A DNA stretch of 18,832 nt. It comes from an uncultured Flavonifractor sp. (GTDB lineage Bacteria > Bacillota > Clostridia > Oscillospirales > Oscillospiraceae). Position 1 is the stretch's first letter, and the number at the start of each line of letters is the position of its first letter. The notes beneath the pieces are model-generated. The model ran no database searches. It worked only from the letters and a program-made list of their open reading frames with translations, and was not told where the DNA came from. The translations under genes were made by a program, and so were the position numbers. Shown here piece by piece: positions 1-6,994 of the stretch. The stretch covers positions 1 through 18,832 of the forward strand of contig CAJUDT010000049.1 of NCBI GenBank assembly GCA_910585415.1, written 5' to 3'.

Positions 1-110
1 TTGAGGGCGGAGGCTAAAACGGCGGGTAACAGCCAAAGGGCTTGCAAGCCCCGTAATCCCCACCGCCGCCCCCCGACCCCGGGTCCGGGCCCGCAGGCCC
101 GGCGATCTTT

Positions 111-151
111 GGTTACTTTCCATCGCTGGAAAGTAACCCGCCGGAGGCGGG
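111..151. repeat. Tandem hairpins of a probable dispersed intergenic repeat
   Basis: Positions 111-121 (GGTTACTTTCC) and 128-138 (GGAAAGTAACC) are perfect reverse complements around a 6-nt loop. A second stem, CCCGCC/GGCGGG at 137-142 and 146-151, follows at once. The first stem is preceded by TCTTT and the second is followed by an AGAAAACGAAAA-like stretch. The rplM leader at 18521-18571 has the same order of parts, which suggests one dispersed repeat family. The function is unknown; an RNA stabiliser, terminator remnant or REP/MITE-like element are all possible. Confidence 0.55.
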
Positions 152-242
152 ACCAGAAAACGAAAACCTTTAGAGTAACGAGGAAGAGGCACCCACCCCC
201 AACAAAGACCGGACCAGAAAACAAAACCCACCAGAGTAACGA
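151..242. repeat. Imperfect 31-bp direct repeat, two copies
   Basis: Copies at 151-181 and 212-242 match at 26 of 31 positions. Both start GACCAGAAAAC and end AGAGTAACGA. The AGTAAC core also occurs in the right arm of the hairpin at 128-138. The copies lie 61 bp apart just upstream of the dipeptidase ribosome binding site. They may be partial duplications of the neighbouring repeat rather than operator sites. Confidence 0.55.
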
Positions 243-278
243 TAAAATCGCAAAGACCAAAAAAGGAGGACCCCTTTC

Positions 279-1688
279 ATGAGTATGCAGGAGCGCATCG
301 AAGAATATTTCAACGCCCCCGCCCGCCGGGCGGAATTGGTGGAATTAACCTCCCGCCTGGTAAAAATCAAGAGCGTCCGCGGCGACGCCTCGCCGGAAAC
401 CCCCTATGGTCCTGGGCCCGCCGCCGCCCTGGCGGAAGCCCTGCGCATCTGTCAGGAGCAGGGCTTTACCACCCATAATTACGAAAACTACGTGGGCACC
501 GCCGACCTGAACGGCCACGAAACCTGCCTGCACATCCTGGGCCACCTGGATGTGGTGGGCGAGGGCACCGGCTGGACCGTCACCGAGCCCTACGAGCCCA
601 AGGAAATCGACGGAATGCTCTATGGACGGGGCGCCTGCGACGACAAGGGCCCCGTAGTCTGCGCCCTGCTGGCTATGAAGGCCGTCCGGGACCTGGGCTT
701 CCCGCTCAAGTCCAATGTGCGCCTCATTATGGGCACCGACGAGGAAAGCGGGTCCTCCGATTTGGAATACTACTACGCCCGTGAGCCCTATGCCCCCTAT
801 GCCTTCACCCCGGACGCCAGTTTCCCCGTTATCAACACGGAAAAGGGCCGCTATAGCCCCCAATTCACCCGCCGGTGGGCGGAAGAGACGGCCCTCCCCA
901 GGGTCAGGGAGTTCCACGGCGGATTCCGCGTCAACGTGCTCCCTGGCGAGGCCCAGTGTGTCATTGCCGGACTCTCCGCCGGACAGGTGGAGCCCCTGTG
1001 TACACAGGCCGCCGCCGAAACCGGCGTGACCTTCACCCTGGAGGAATCAGGGGAGGACCTGCGTATCCTGGCCCACGGCAAGGGCGCTCATGCCTCCCTG
1101 CCGGAGGACGGAAACAACGGCATCACCGCCCTGCTCCACCTGCTGGCCCTGCTGCCTTTGGCCCCCTGCGAGAGCACCGGGGCCCTGCGTGCCCTGCACG
1201 CCCTCTTCCCCCACGGGGACAGCGCCGGCAAGGCCCTGGGCATCGCCCAGTCCGACGAGGTTTCCGGGCCGCTGACGGTGTGCTTCTCCCTGCTGGATAT
1301 GGACGGAAGCGGTGTGTCTGGACAGTTTGACTGCCGGGCCTCCCTGTGCGCCAATGAGGAAAACTGCAAGGCCGTCGCCGAAGCCGCGCTGGCCAAGGCG
1401 GGCTTTACGGCTGAGGGCTCCATGGAGCCCGGCCACCACACCCCCGCCGAGGGGCCCTTTATTCAGACCCTTCTGCGCAGCTATGAGACATACTCCGGCC
1501 GCAAGGGGGAATGTCTGGCCATGGGCGGCGGCACCTACGTCCACCATATCCCCGGCGGGGTGGCTTTCGGGTGCGATTTCCCCGGCTTCAACGGCAATAT
1601 GCACGGGGCCAATGAGTTCATGTGCCTGGACGATATGCTCACCGCCTGCAAAATCTTTACCCAGGCCATCGCGGAGCTCTGCGGCTGA
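279..1688 (+). CDS. pepV: M20-family dipeptidase, PepV/Sapep-like
   Basis: This is a cytoplasmic zinc metallopeptidase that probably hydrolyses dipeptides as the last step of peptide use. The 469-aa length matches the PepV family. Visible M20 features are GHLDVV (His89, Asp91), GRGACDDKGP (bridging Asp121), DEESGSSD (Glu155/156), Asp179 after FTP, HGKGAHASLP in the lid/dimer-like region, and a C-terminal NMHGANE with His442. The order and spacing agree with the five metal ligands known for PepV of Lactobacillus. The start at 279 is supported by AAAGGAGGA at 262-270; a second ATG two codons later is possible. No signal peptide is present. A small lipoprotein gene follows 79 bp downstream on the same strand. 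The family call is firm; true substrate range cannot be read from sequence, and symbol pepV is by similarity. Confidence 0.93.
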   Translation: MSMQERIEEYFNAPARRAELVELTSRLVKIKSVRGDASPETPYGPGPAAALAEALRICQEQGFTTHNYENYVGTADLNGHETCLHILGHLDVVGEGTGWTVTEPYEPKEIDGMLYGRGACDDKGPVVCALLAMKAVRDLGFPLKSNVRLIMGTDEESGSSDLEYYYAREPYAPYAFTPDASFPVINTEKGRYSPQFTRRWAEETALPRVREFHGGFRVNVLPGEAQCVIAGLSAGQVEPLCTQAAAETGVTFTLEESGEDLRILAHGKGAHASLPEDGNNGITALLHLLALLPLAPCESTGALRALHALFPHGDSAGKALGIAQSDEVSGPLTVCFSLLDMDGSGVSGQFDCRASLCANEENCKAVAEAALAKAGFTAEGSMEPGHHTPAEGPFIQTLLRSYETYSGRKGECLAMGGGTYVHHIPGGVAFGCDFPGFNGNMHGANEFMCLDDMLTACKIFTQAIAELCG

Positions 1689-1708
1689 AGCCTTCTCTCA
1701 GGTGTCCA

Positions 1709-1737
1709 CGCCTCTGCATGAGGCGCGTACATATAAA
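1709..1737 (+). promoter_or_regulatory. Small hairpin and AT-rich possible -10 before the lipoprotein gene
   Basis: CGCCTC (1709-1714) and GAGGCG (1720-1725) form a perfect 6-bp stem with a 5-nt loop. A TATAAA box follows at 1732-1737, about 30 bp before the lipoprotein start. There is no T run, so this is not a standard terminator. No good -35 is visible, so the promoter reading is weak. It may be an intercistronic processing site. Confidence 0.3.
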
Positions 1738-1767
1738 AATATCAAAAATGAAAGAGGAGCGATTATT

Positions 1768-2502
1768 ATGAACCGATTCTGGAAGCGTACCCTGGCCGCC
1801 GTTCTGGCACTGGGCATGGCAGTTTCCCTGACTGCCTGCGGAGGCGGCGGACTCAGCAGCTTTGACGCCACCAAGTACGTGCAGGGCATCCTGGACGAGA
1901 ACTACCTGGGCAAGTTCGACGATGATTTCCTGGAGATGGTGGATTCCACCGCCAGCGAGGCCGAGGAAATTTACACCCACAACCTGGAGGTGGAGGCCGA
2001 CTATTTCGGCCAGGTGTTTGAGATTGACGACATGTCCGGCGATACTCTGGACGCCACCATGGAGCTCTACCGGAAGATTTATGCCAACTCCAAATTTACC
2101 GTGGACCCCGCCACCAAGGTGGACGACAGCACCTTCTCCGTCAAGGTGACAATCGAGCCCATTGACGTGTTCCATCTGGTGGCCGAAGAGTTCGCCAAGC
2201 TGGACACCGACGAGGAACTCACCTCTCCGGCCATGAAGGAGTTTTCGGAGAAGTATGTGGACATTGACGTGACCAACATGACCGACGAGCAGTATGAGAC
2301 CTATCTGGCCGACTTCGAGGTGGACTGGACCAAGATGATGCTGGCTCTGACCGAGGAAAAGATTCCCGAGGCCGGACACCTGGAGGCCAAGAGCATCCTG
2401 ATTCAGGTGGCCAAGGATGAGGATGGCATCTGGGGCATCCCCGATGACGACTTCAACAACCTGGATATGATGATTATCGACTACAACTTCTCTATTTCTT
2501 GA
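1768..2502 (+). CDS. Acidic lipoprotein of unknown function
   Basis: This 244-aa protein starts with a lipoprotein signal peptide: basic MNRFWKR, a hydrophobic stretch, then the lipobox LTAC with Cys24 as the expected lipidation site, followed by a glycine-rich linker. It should be anchored to the outer face of the membrane. The mature part is strongly acidic and looks alpha/beta, with no family I recognise. The ATG at 1768 is preceded by AGAGGAG at 1753-1759, and this choice puts the signal peptide at the N terminus. Upstream in-frame sequence overlaps the dipeptidase gene and is not coding. The stop codon lies inside the left end of an inverted-repeat element (2499-2624), so the last residues could be element-derived. 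A substrate-binding or sensor role is possible but not shown. Confidence 0.85.
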   Translation: MNRFWKRTLAAVLALGMAVSLTACGGGGLSSFDATKYVQGILDENYLGKFDDDFLEMVDSTASEAEEIYTHNLEVEADYFGQVFEIDDMSGDTLDATMELYRKIYANSKFTVDPATKVDDSTFSVKVTIEPIDVFHLVAEEFAKLDTDEELTSPAMKEFSEKYVDIDVTNMTDEQYETYLADFEVDWTKMMLALTEEKIPEAGHLEAKSILIQVAKDEDGIWGIPDDDFNNLDMMIIDYNFSIS

Positions 2503-2624
2503 TCCGGCTTGTCGAACAGTCCTGCGGACTTTCCCGCCAAGCTGAGGAAACTTTCTGCACTTGTCTCACAGGATTTTTCCCTCCGAATCCTTTGGCTGAA
2601 GTAGGTTTCGACAGTCTGGATCAA
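2499..2624. repeat. 126-bp element with 18-bp imperfect terminal inverted repeats (MITE-like)
   Basis: The left end TTGATCCGGCTTGTCGAA (2499-2516) and the reverse complement of the right end at 2607-2624, TTGATCCAGACTGTCGAA, match at 15 of 18 positions. The interior contains AGTCC-TGC-GGACT (a 5-bp hairpin) and AGGATT...AATCCT (6 bp). Its base composition is lower in GC than the flanking genes. There is no open frame of note and no clear target-site duplication. The left end overlaps the lipoprotein stop codon. It could be a miniature inverted-repeat transposable element, a REP-like sequence or a structured 3' UTR. Confidence 0.5.
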
Positions 2625-2667
2625 ACATTGTATTGCTTGATGAAGAATTAGTATAACAAAAACAGCA

Positions 2668-2704
2668 AAAAGCGCACCGCAGAAGGAAGCTGCGGTGCGC
2701 TTTT
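2668..2704. terminator. Strong bidirectional intrinsic terminator
   Basis: AAAAGCGCACCGCAG (2668-2682) pairs perfectly with CTGCGGTGCGCTTTT (2690-2704) around a 7-nt loop. The stem has an A run on one side and a T run on the other, so it can end transcription in both directions. It sits between the lipoprotein gene on the plus strand and the S41 protease gene on the minus strand, which converge here. Confidence 0.92.
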
Positions 2705-2710
2705 GCGTGG

Positions 2711-4627
2711 TCAGGGCAGGAGATTCAGGTAATACAGCAGGCGGCAGGTGAGGGAGGCGGCCTCCCCACGGAGGGCGTCTCCGGTGGGGTCGATGTGCTC
2801 CGGTGGTTCCCACAACAGGGAGATGGGGCCCCCGTCGCCGTCCTTCTGGCTGGCGGACAGGAGCCAGACGTGTTCCCGGGCCCAATCGGACCACCCCGGA
2901 TAGGCCTGGGCCAGCCCGGCGGCGCTGGGGTGCTCCCGCAGGTTCTCAAAGTCCAGGAAAAAGCACAGGCGCTGGCCCAGACGGCTCAGAATGGTAATCA
3001 GCTGCTCATGGTTCACCGGGTCGTCGGGGTGGAACTGGTCCCCGCCCACGCCGGAAACCAACCCCAGCTCGGCCAGGGCGTTGACCGCCGGGCCGTACCA
3101 GGCGTCCATGGACACGTCGGAAAAGCGGCTCTCCCCGGCGGGGTAGTGGCAGTTGAGGGCCTGGGCCAGCAGGGAGCACAGCTGGGCGCGGGTGAGGCCC
3201 TCATTGGGCCGGAAGGTCCCGTCTCCGGCGCCCTGGAGCACGTGGTAAATGCCAAGAGTGTCGATTTCCAGGGCATAGGGGGAGGTACCCGCGTCCGAGA
3301 AGCCCCGGTAGGCATACTCCGTCAGGCGGTACTGGTCCAGCAGGGCGGCGGGGGAGGGGGCCTTGACCCACCCGCTGCCGGCGCCGGAGAAGAGGGGGAC
3401 ATCCGGGGGCAGGGCCGCCAGCAGGGCGGTGAAGGCGGTGCGGTATTCCTCCGACAGGGCCTGCTCCAGGTCGATGTACCAGCACCCGCCGAACTCCAGG
3501 CGGAGGGTGTTTTCCGTGCTGCCCTCCGGCTCCGGGGCGCATAGGAGGACGGCCACATCCTCGGCCAGACTGGGGGCCACCAGCAGATGGGGAAAGACGC
3601 CGATGAGGTCGTCGGTAACACCGGCGGCGGAGTAGAAGCGGTAGGCGGTGATTTTCAGGGCGTCGCCGTCGGGGAAGAGCTCGGGGAAGAGGGTTTGGTC
3701 AAAAATAATCTGGGCCACCCCCTTGCCGAAGGTGCGGGTGCCGATGACCAGCCCCCGGCCGGTGTCCCGGATGGCGGCGGCGAAGAGCTCGGCGGCGCTG
3801 GCGGTGTACTGGTCCACCAGGACGAGGACAGGGGCCTGGGTCTGGGCCTCCTGCTCGCTGGAGAAGGTGAGAAAGCGGTTGGAGCCGTCCTGTAGGTAGG
3901 CCAGAGTCTCCGGTCCCGTGAACACACCGGCGGACTGCACAGCGGCGTCCACCCCTCCGCCGGTGTTGGAGCGCAGGTCCACCACCCAATGGGTGGCCTG
4001 TCCGGCATAGCGCTCCACCTCCTGCTGAAAGTGGGGGAGGGTTTCCTCGCCGAAGGTGTCACAGTCCAGGTAGCCGATGTGGTCCGCCCACAGGCCGCCG
4101 ACGGTGGCGGGAATGACCACCGCCTGCCGGGTGAGGGTGGCGGTCAGCTCCGTGTCCCCCCGCAGCCAGGTGAGGTGGACCTGGGTGCCCTCGGCCCCCT
4201 GAATCCAGGCGGTGAGGACGTCGATATCCTCCCCGGCGGTGGGGCGGCCGTCCACCAGGGTAATCAGGTCCCCGGGCTGGAGGCCCGCCTGAGCGGCGGG
4301 GGTATCCTCATAGACCCGCATGAGGCGCAGGCCGGTTTCCTCCGTCTCGGCGGCGATGCCGATGCCGACGATATCCTGGTCCCGCATGGAGTCGGCAAAG
4401 AGCTGGTTTTCCTCCGCGGTGAAGTAGACGGTGTAGGGGTCCCCCAGGGCCTCCAGAAGGGAGGCGATGGAGTCCTGCTCCAGCACGGAGGCGGGGATGT
4501 CGTCGATATAATACTGCGTCAGCAGCATCCGGGCCTGCTCCAGCGTGAGGGCCTGGGCGGCGGGCGCGAACAGCAGAGCCAGAGCGAGAAGCAGCGATAG
4601 GACACGAATGGGCAGCCTGCGTTTCAT
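2711..4627 (-). CDS. Secreted S41 C-terminal processing protease with PDZ and SLH domains
   Basis: The 638-aa protein has a signal peptide at residues 1-26 (ending APAAQA), a PDZ domain at about 93-170 and an S41 serine protease core at about 180-345. The TASAAE motif carries the probable nucleophile Ser277, and FGKGVAQ carries the probable general base Lys302. The 25-residue Ser-Lys spacing matches known tail-specific proteases. After a linker come SLH-like modules at about 450-490, 500-548 and a weaker one near 575-635; GDGTFRPNEGLTRAQL and FHPDDPVNHEQL are typical. The protease is therefore likely exported and held to cell-wall polymers, where it may process envelope or secreted proteins. 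The start at 4627 has AAGGAGG at the right distance and places the signal peptide first. A promoter lies at 4671-4699 and the terminator just after the stop is shared with the convergent lipoprotein gene. Individual substrates are unknown. Confidence 0.92.
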   Translation of the reverse strand: MKRRLPIRVLSLLLALALLFAPAAQALTLEQARMLLTQYYIDDIPASVLEQDSIASLLEALGDPYTVYFTAEENQLFADSMRDQDIVGIGIAAETEETGLRLMRVYEDTPAAQAGLQPGDLITLVDGRPTAGEDIDVLTAWIQGAEGTQVHLTWLRGDTELTATLTRQAVVIPATVGGLWADHIGYLDCDTFGEETLPHFQQEVERYAGQATHWVVDLRSNTGGGVDAAVQSAGVFTGPETLAYLQDGSNRFLTFSSEQEAQTQAPVLVLVDQYTASAAELFAAAIRDTGRGLVIGTRTFGKGVAQIIFDQTLFPELFPDGDALKITAYRFYSAAGVTDDLIGVFPHLLVAPSLAEDVAVLLCAPEPEGSTENTLRLEFGGCWYIDLEQALSEEYRTAFTALLAALPPDVPLFSGAGSGWVKAPSPAALLDQYRLTEYAYRGFSDAGTSPYALEIDTLGIYHVLQGAGDGTFRPNEGLTRAQLCSLLAQALNCHYPAGESRFSDVSMDAWYGPAVNALAELGLVSGVGGDQFHPDDPVNHEQLITILSRLGQRLCFFLDFENLREHPSAAGLAQAYPGWSDWAREHVWLLSASQKDGDGGPISLLWEPPEHIDPTGDALRGEAASLTCRLLYYLNLLP

Positions 4628-4670
4628 AGAGAGCCTCCTTGCGGCAAATTTCGTGGTAGGTACCGCCTCT

Positions 4671-4699
4671 ATTGTACGACAAAAACCGCCCCGGCGCAA
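4671..4699 (-). promoter_or_regulatory. Promoter of the S41 protease gene, nested in a terminator stem
   Basis: On the minus strand TTGCGC (4694-4699) is followed after 17 bp by TACAAT (4671-4676), a fair sigma-A type promoter. It lies 44 bp before the start codon at 4627. The -35 box and part of the spacer lie inside the terminator-like hairpin at 4681-4714, so operon end and new start overlap. Confidence 0.55.
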
Positions 4700-4714
4700 G
4701 CCCCCGAGGGGCGG
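4681..4714 (-). terminator. Intrinsic terminator downstream of ricT
   Basis: CCGCCCC (4686-4692) pairs with GGGGCGG (4708-4714) around a partly self-complementary GC-rich 15-nt loop. On the minus strand the stem is followed by TTTTTG. It ends the six-gene operon that finishes with ricT, and works in tandem with the hairpin at 4726-4750. Confidence 0.7.
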
Positions 4715-4725
4715 ACAAGCAAAGG

Positions 4726-4750
4726 GCCCGCCGGAGGCGGTCCGGCGGGC
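4726..4750 (-). terminator. GC-rich 10-bp hairpin just after ricT
   Basis: GCCCGCCGGA (4726-4735) pairs perfectly with TCCGGCGGGC (4741-4750) around a 5-nt loop, starting 7 bp after the ricT stop. On the minus strand it is followed by CCTTTGCTTG, a poor U tract. It may pause polymerase or protect the mRNA 3' end rather than terminate alone. Its core CCCGCCGGAGGCGG also occurs at 137-150. Confidence 0.6.
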
Positions 4751-4756
4751 GGGCGG

Positions 4757-5920
4757 TTATTGGGGGGGCTTGGGCTTGCCCCGATAGTATTTCCGGCGGC
4801 GGTAGGGCTTGCGGTCCTCCAGCTCCCGGCGCTCCTTGGGGGCGGGGGGCTGGCGGTCCTTGGGGCGCTCCGGCGGGAAGGTCTTGCCGTGGGGCGGGGG
4901 CGTCCCGGCGCGGTTCCGGTTCTTGGGGGGGCGGCGGTTTTTGACGCCCGGACCGGCGCTCTCGTCCTCTACCGGGAGGGTCCACAGGCTGGTGAGGGCC
5001 TGGTTCACACTGCCGGACAGGGTGCGGGGCTCCTCGATGGGCGTCACCTTGCGGAGCTTGGCCAGCTCCTCCGGCGGCGGGGGGACGTAGCCCTCGGGCC
5101 GCTTGCCCTTGCCGCTGCGGACCACGCAGATTTCGCTGCTGTGGAAGGTCTTGGGGGTGTCGGGGGTGTCGTCCAGGCGGACCTTGACCTGTTCCCGCAG
5201 GAGATTCACCGCCGACACGGTGCCCACCCCCTCGGGGGTCTCCACAAAGGACTCCTGCTTGGGCATACGCTTCACCGCGTCCTCATAGGCGGTCTGCTCG
5301 TACTTCAGGCAGCACATAAGCCGCCCGCAGGTGCCGGAAATCTTGGTGGGATTCAGGGACAGGTTCTGGGTCTTGGCCATTTTGATGGACACCGGCTGGA
5401 ACTCGTCCAGGAAGGTGGCGCAGCAGAAGGGCTTGCCGCAGATGCCCAGCCCGCCCAGCAGCTTGGCCTCGTCCCGGACGCCGATTTGCCGCAGCTCAAT
5501 GCGGGTGTGGAACACCCCGGCCAAATCCTTCACCAGGGCGCGAAAATCCACCCTCCCCTCGGAGGTGAAGAAGAAGAGGATTTTATTCCCCTCAAAATTG
5601 TACTCCACCTCCACCAGCTTCATTTCCAGACCGTGCTGGGCGATCTTTTCCAGACAGATGCCAAAGGCCCGCTGCTCCTTCTCCTTGTTCCGCCGGACCG
5701 TTTCCAAATCCCGTTCCGTGGCCAGACGGACCATGGGCCGCAGGGGCTGGACCACGGTGTCGTCCTCTACCATGGTGTTGCCCTGGACGCACTCGCCGTA
5801 CTCCAGACCCCGGGAGGTTTCGATGATTACCCCCTGTCCGGGGTCCACCGGGGTCCCCTGGGGGTCAAAATAGTATTGTTTTCCGCCGCTCTTAAAGCGC
5901 ACGCCGATAATCTCGGTCAT
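4757..5920 (-). CDS. ricT: RicT/YaaT-like PSP1-domain protein
   Basis: The 387-aa protein belongs to the PSP1 family. In B. subtilis RicT acts with RicA and RicF in an Fe-S-bearing complex that aids RNase Y mRNA processing and Spo0A phosphorelay activation. The core with the conserved cysteines is clear: Cys161, Cys166 and Cys167 in GICGKPFCCATF, and Cys198, Cys203 and Cys204 in SGTCGRLMCC. The last 65 or so residues are an extension very rich in Pro, Lys and Arg, which looks disordered and could bind RNA. The start at 5920 has GGAGG five bases upstream. A TTG 24 codons further up and an ATG four codons up are alternatives with poorer support. It is the last gene of the operon, 72 bp after holB, with hairpins in that gap. 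The family call is firm. Confidence 0.93.
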   Translation of the reverse strand: MTEIIGVRFKSGGKQYYFDPQGTPVDPGQGVIIETSRGLEYGECVQGNTMVEDDTVVQPLRPMVRLATERDLETVRRNKEKEQRAFGICLEKIAQHGLEMKLVEVEYNFEGNKILFFFTSEGRVDFRALVKDLAGVFHTRIELRQIGVRDEAKLLGGLGICGKPFCCATFLDEFQPVSIKMAKTQNLSLNPTKISGTCGRLMCCLKYEQTAYEDAVKRMPKQESFVETPEGVGTVSAVNLLREQVKVRLDDTPDTPKTFHSSEICVVRSGKGKRPEGYVPPPPEELAKLRKVTPIEEPRTLSGSVNQALTSLWTLPVEDESAGPGVKNRRPPKNRNRAGTPPPHGKTFPPERPKDRQPPAPKERRELEDRKPYRRRKYYRGKPKPPQ

Positions 5921-5937
5921 AACAGCCTCCATAGGAC

Positions 5938-5983
5938 GGCCCTGGGGCCGCCGTTTCTTTTGGGGAAGGGAGAGCCCTTCCCC
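5938..5983 (-). other. Two hairpins in the holB-ricT gap
   Basis: GGGGAAGGG (5962-5970) pairs perfectly with CCCTTCCCC (5975-5983) around a 4-nt loop. A smaller stem, GGCCC/GGGCC, lies at about 5938-5949. On the minus strand no U tract follows, so neither is a normal terminator. They sit between the holB stop and the ricT ribosome binding site, and could be an RNA processing or stability site that sets the ratio of the two products. Confidence 0.5.
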
Positions 5984-5992
5984 CTTGTGCAA

Positions 5993-6979
5993 TTACAGCG
6001 AGGACGCCGCCGCGCACAGCCACCCGGCCAGATGTCCTGTACCCACGTTGAAGCCGCAGGCGGAGCGCAGCTGCTCCAGCTTGTCCGCCAGCTGGGAAAG
6101 CTGCCTGGGAGAGAGGGCCTGGGCCGCTGCCTTGGCTTCCTCCCGGCGGCGGGCGGGCTCCGGCCGGGCCCCCGCGCCCCACAGCAGCGCGTCCCGGACC
6201 TGAAGAACGGTTTCTTCCAGCAGGGCGCTCAGGTCCGCCCGGTCCCACTTCTCCAGGGTAACGCACAGCTCCAGCAGGCGCAGCTCGTCCCCGCCGGCGA
6301 TGCGGGCAAGCAGGGCCTGGGCCGTCTCCCGGACGGTCTGACCCGCTTCCTCCCCGCCCTCCAGCAGGCCCTTGGCCCGGCCCAGCAGGCCGCCGCACTG
6401 CTCCGCCGCCTGCCGCCGCTCCTGGGGGGTGCTCTTTGGGAACTGCTCCGCAAGCCACCCTTCGGCCTCCGCCGGGGTCACCGGGGAGAGGGAGAGGACC
6501 TCGCACCGGGAGCGCACCGTCTCCAGCAGAGCGGAGGCGTTCTCGGTGAGCAGCAGGAAGGCCCCATAGGCGGGCCCTTCCTCCAGGAGCTTGAGCATGG
6601 CGTTTTGCGCGCTGGGGTTCAGGTTGTGGGCGTTTTCCACCACGTAGACCTTCCGCCGGGCCTCGTTGGGGCGGATGTAGGCGTCCGAGCGCAGGGCCCG
6701 GACCTGGGAGACGGGAATTTCCTTCCCATCCTCCCCGATGCGCACGATATCCGGGTGAATCCCCCCCGCCGCCTTCCGGCAGGCGGCGCAGGCCAGACAG
6801 GGGCGGCGTTCCTCCGGCGCGGCGCACACCAGGGCTGCGGCCAGGATTCCGGCCAGAGTCCGCTTTCCGGACCCGGCGGGGCCGCTGAGTATGTAGGCGT
6901 GGGAGAGCCCCCGGCGTCCGGCCTGCAAGTTCAGCTGCCGCTTTAAGGCTTCATTTCCAATCAGCTGCGAGAGCTCCAT
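5993..6979 (-). CDS. holB: DNA polymerase III subunit delta-prime
   Basis: This AAA+ clamp-loader subunit (328 aa) works with the tau/gamma and delta subunits to load the sliding clamp at replication. It shows a P-loop GPAGSGKRT (33-41), zinc-module cysteines Cys52, Cys61, Cys64 and Cys67 with the usual spacing, a degenerate Walker B region VVENAHNL (113-120), and the SRC motif (157-159) that supplies the arginine finger. The C-terminal third is the helical collar domain. The start at 6979 is 15 bp after the darA stop and has only a weak Shine-Dalgarno (GGGAG, somewhat distant), so coupling to darA translation is likely. Gene order with darA upstream and ricT downstream is the usual Firmicutes one, which supports the name. 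Confidence 0.95.
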   Translation of the reverse strand: MELSQLIGNEALKRQLNLQAGRRGLSHAYILSGPAGSGKRTLAGILAAALVCAAPEERRPCLACAACRKAAGGIHPDIVRIGEDGKEIPVSQVRALRSDAYIRPNEARRKVYVVENAHNLNPSAQNAMLKLLEEGPAYGAFLLLTENASALLETVRSRCEVLSLSPVTPAEAEGWLAEQFPKSTPQERRQAAEQCGGLLGRAKGLLEGGEEAGQTVRETAQALLARIAGGDELRLLELCVTLEKWDRADLSALLEETVLQVRDALLWGAGARPEPARRREEAKAAAQALSPRQLSQLADKLEQLRSACGFNVGTGHLAGWLCAAASSL

Positions 6980-6994
6980 ACCTGCAATCTCCCA

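Larger units (their letters stand above)
1..278. other. Gene-free, hairpin-rich stretch upstream of the dipeptidase gene
   Basis: No convincing gene lies here. The one open frame running through it encodes a Lys/Arg/Pro-rich low-complexity peptide without family features. The stretch holds a 14-bp perfect palindrome (38-51), a GC-rich 7-bp hairpin (85-91 with 96-102), an 11-bp hairpin (111-138), a 6-bp hairpin (137-142 with 146-151) and an imperfect direct repeat (151-181 and 212-242). Only the end, from about 262, clearly belongs to the next gene as its ribosome binding site. I saw no convincing -35/-10 pair. Confidence 0.6.

Noticed and set aside
1..282. Open frame of 93 codons through the left intergenic region
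   Set aside because: Low-complexity basic and proline-rich translation over hairpins and direct repeats, no ribosome binding site, TTG start at the window edge, overlaps the dipeptidase start.
2481..2894. 137-codon minus-strand frame across the terminator and inverted-repeat element
   Set aside because: It overlaps the end of the S41 gene in another frame and crosses a strong terminator and the inverted-repeat element; no start signal.
5921..5992. N-terminal extension of RicT from a TTG at 5992
   Set aside because: It would translate through the hairpins in the gap; the ATG at 5920 has GGAGG upstream and matches the family start.
4760..6946. 728-codon open frame on the plus strand opposite ricT and holB
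   Set aside because: It is antisense to two clearly conserved genes; long antisense frames are common in high-GC coding DNA, and its translation has no family features.
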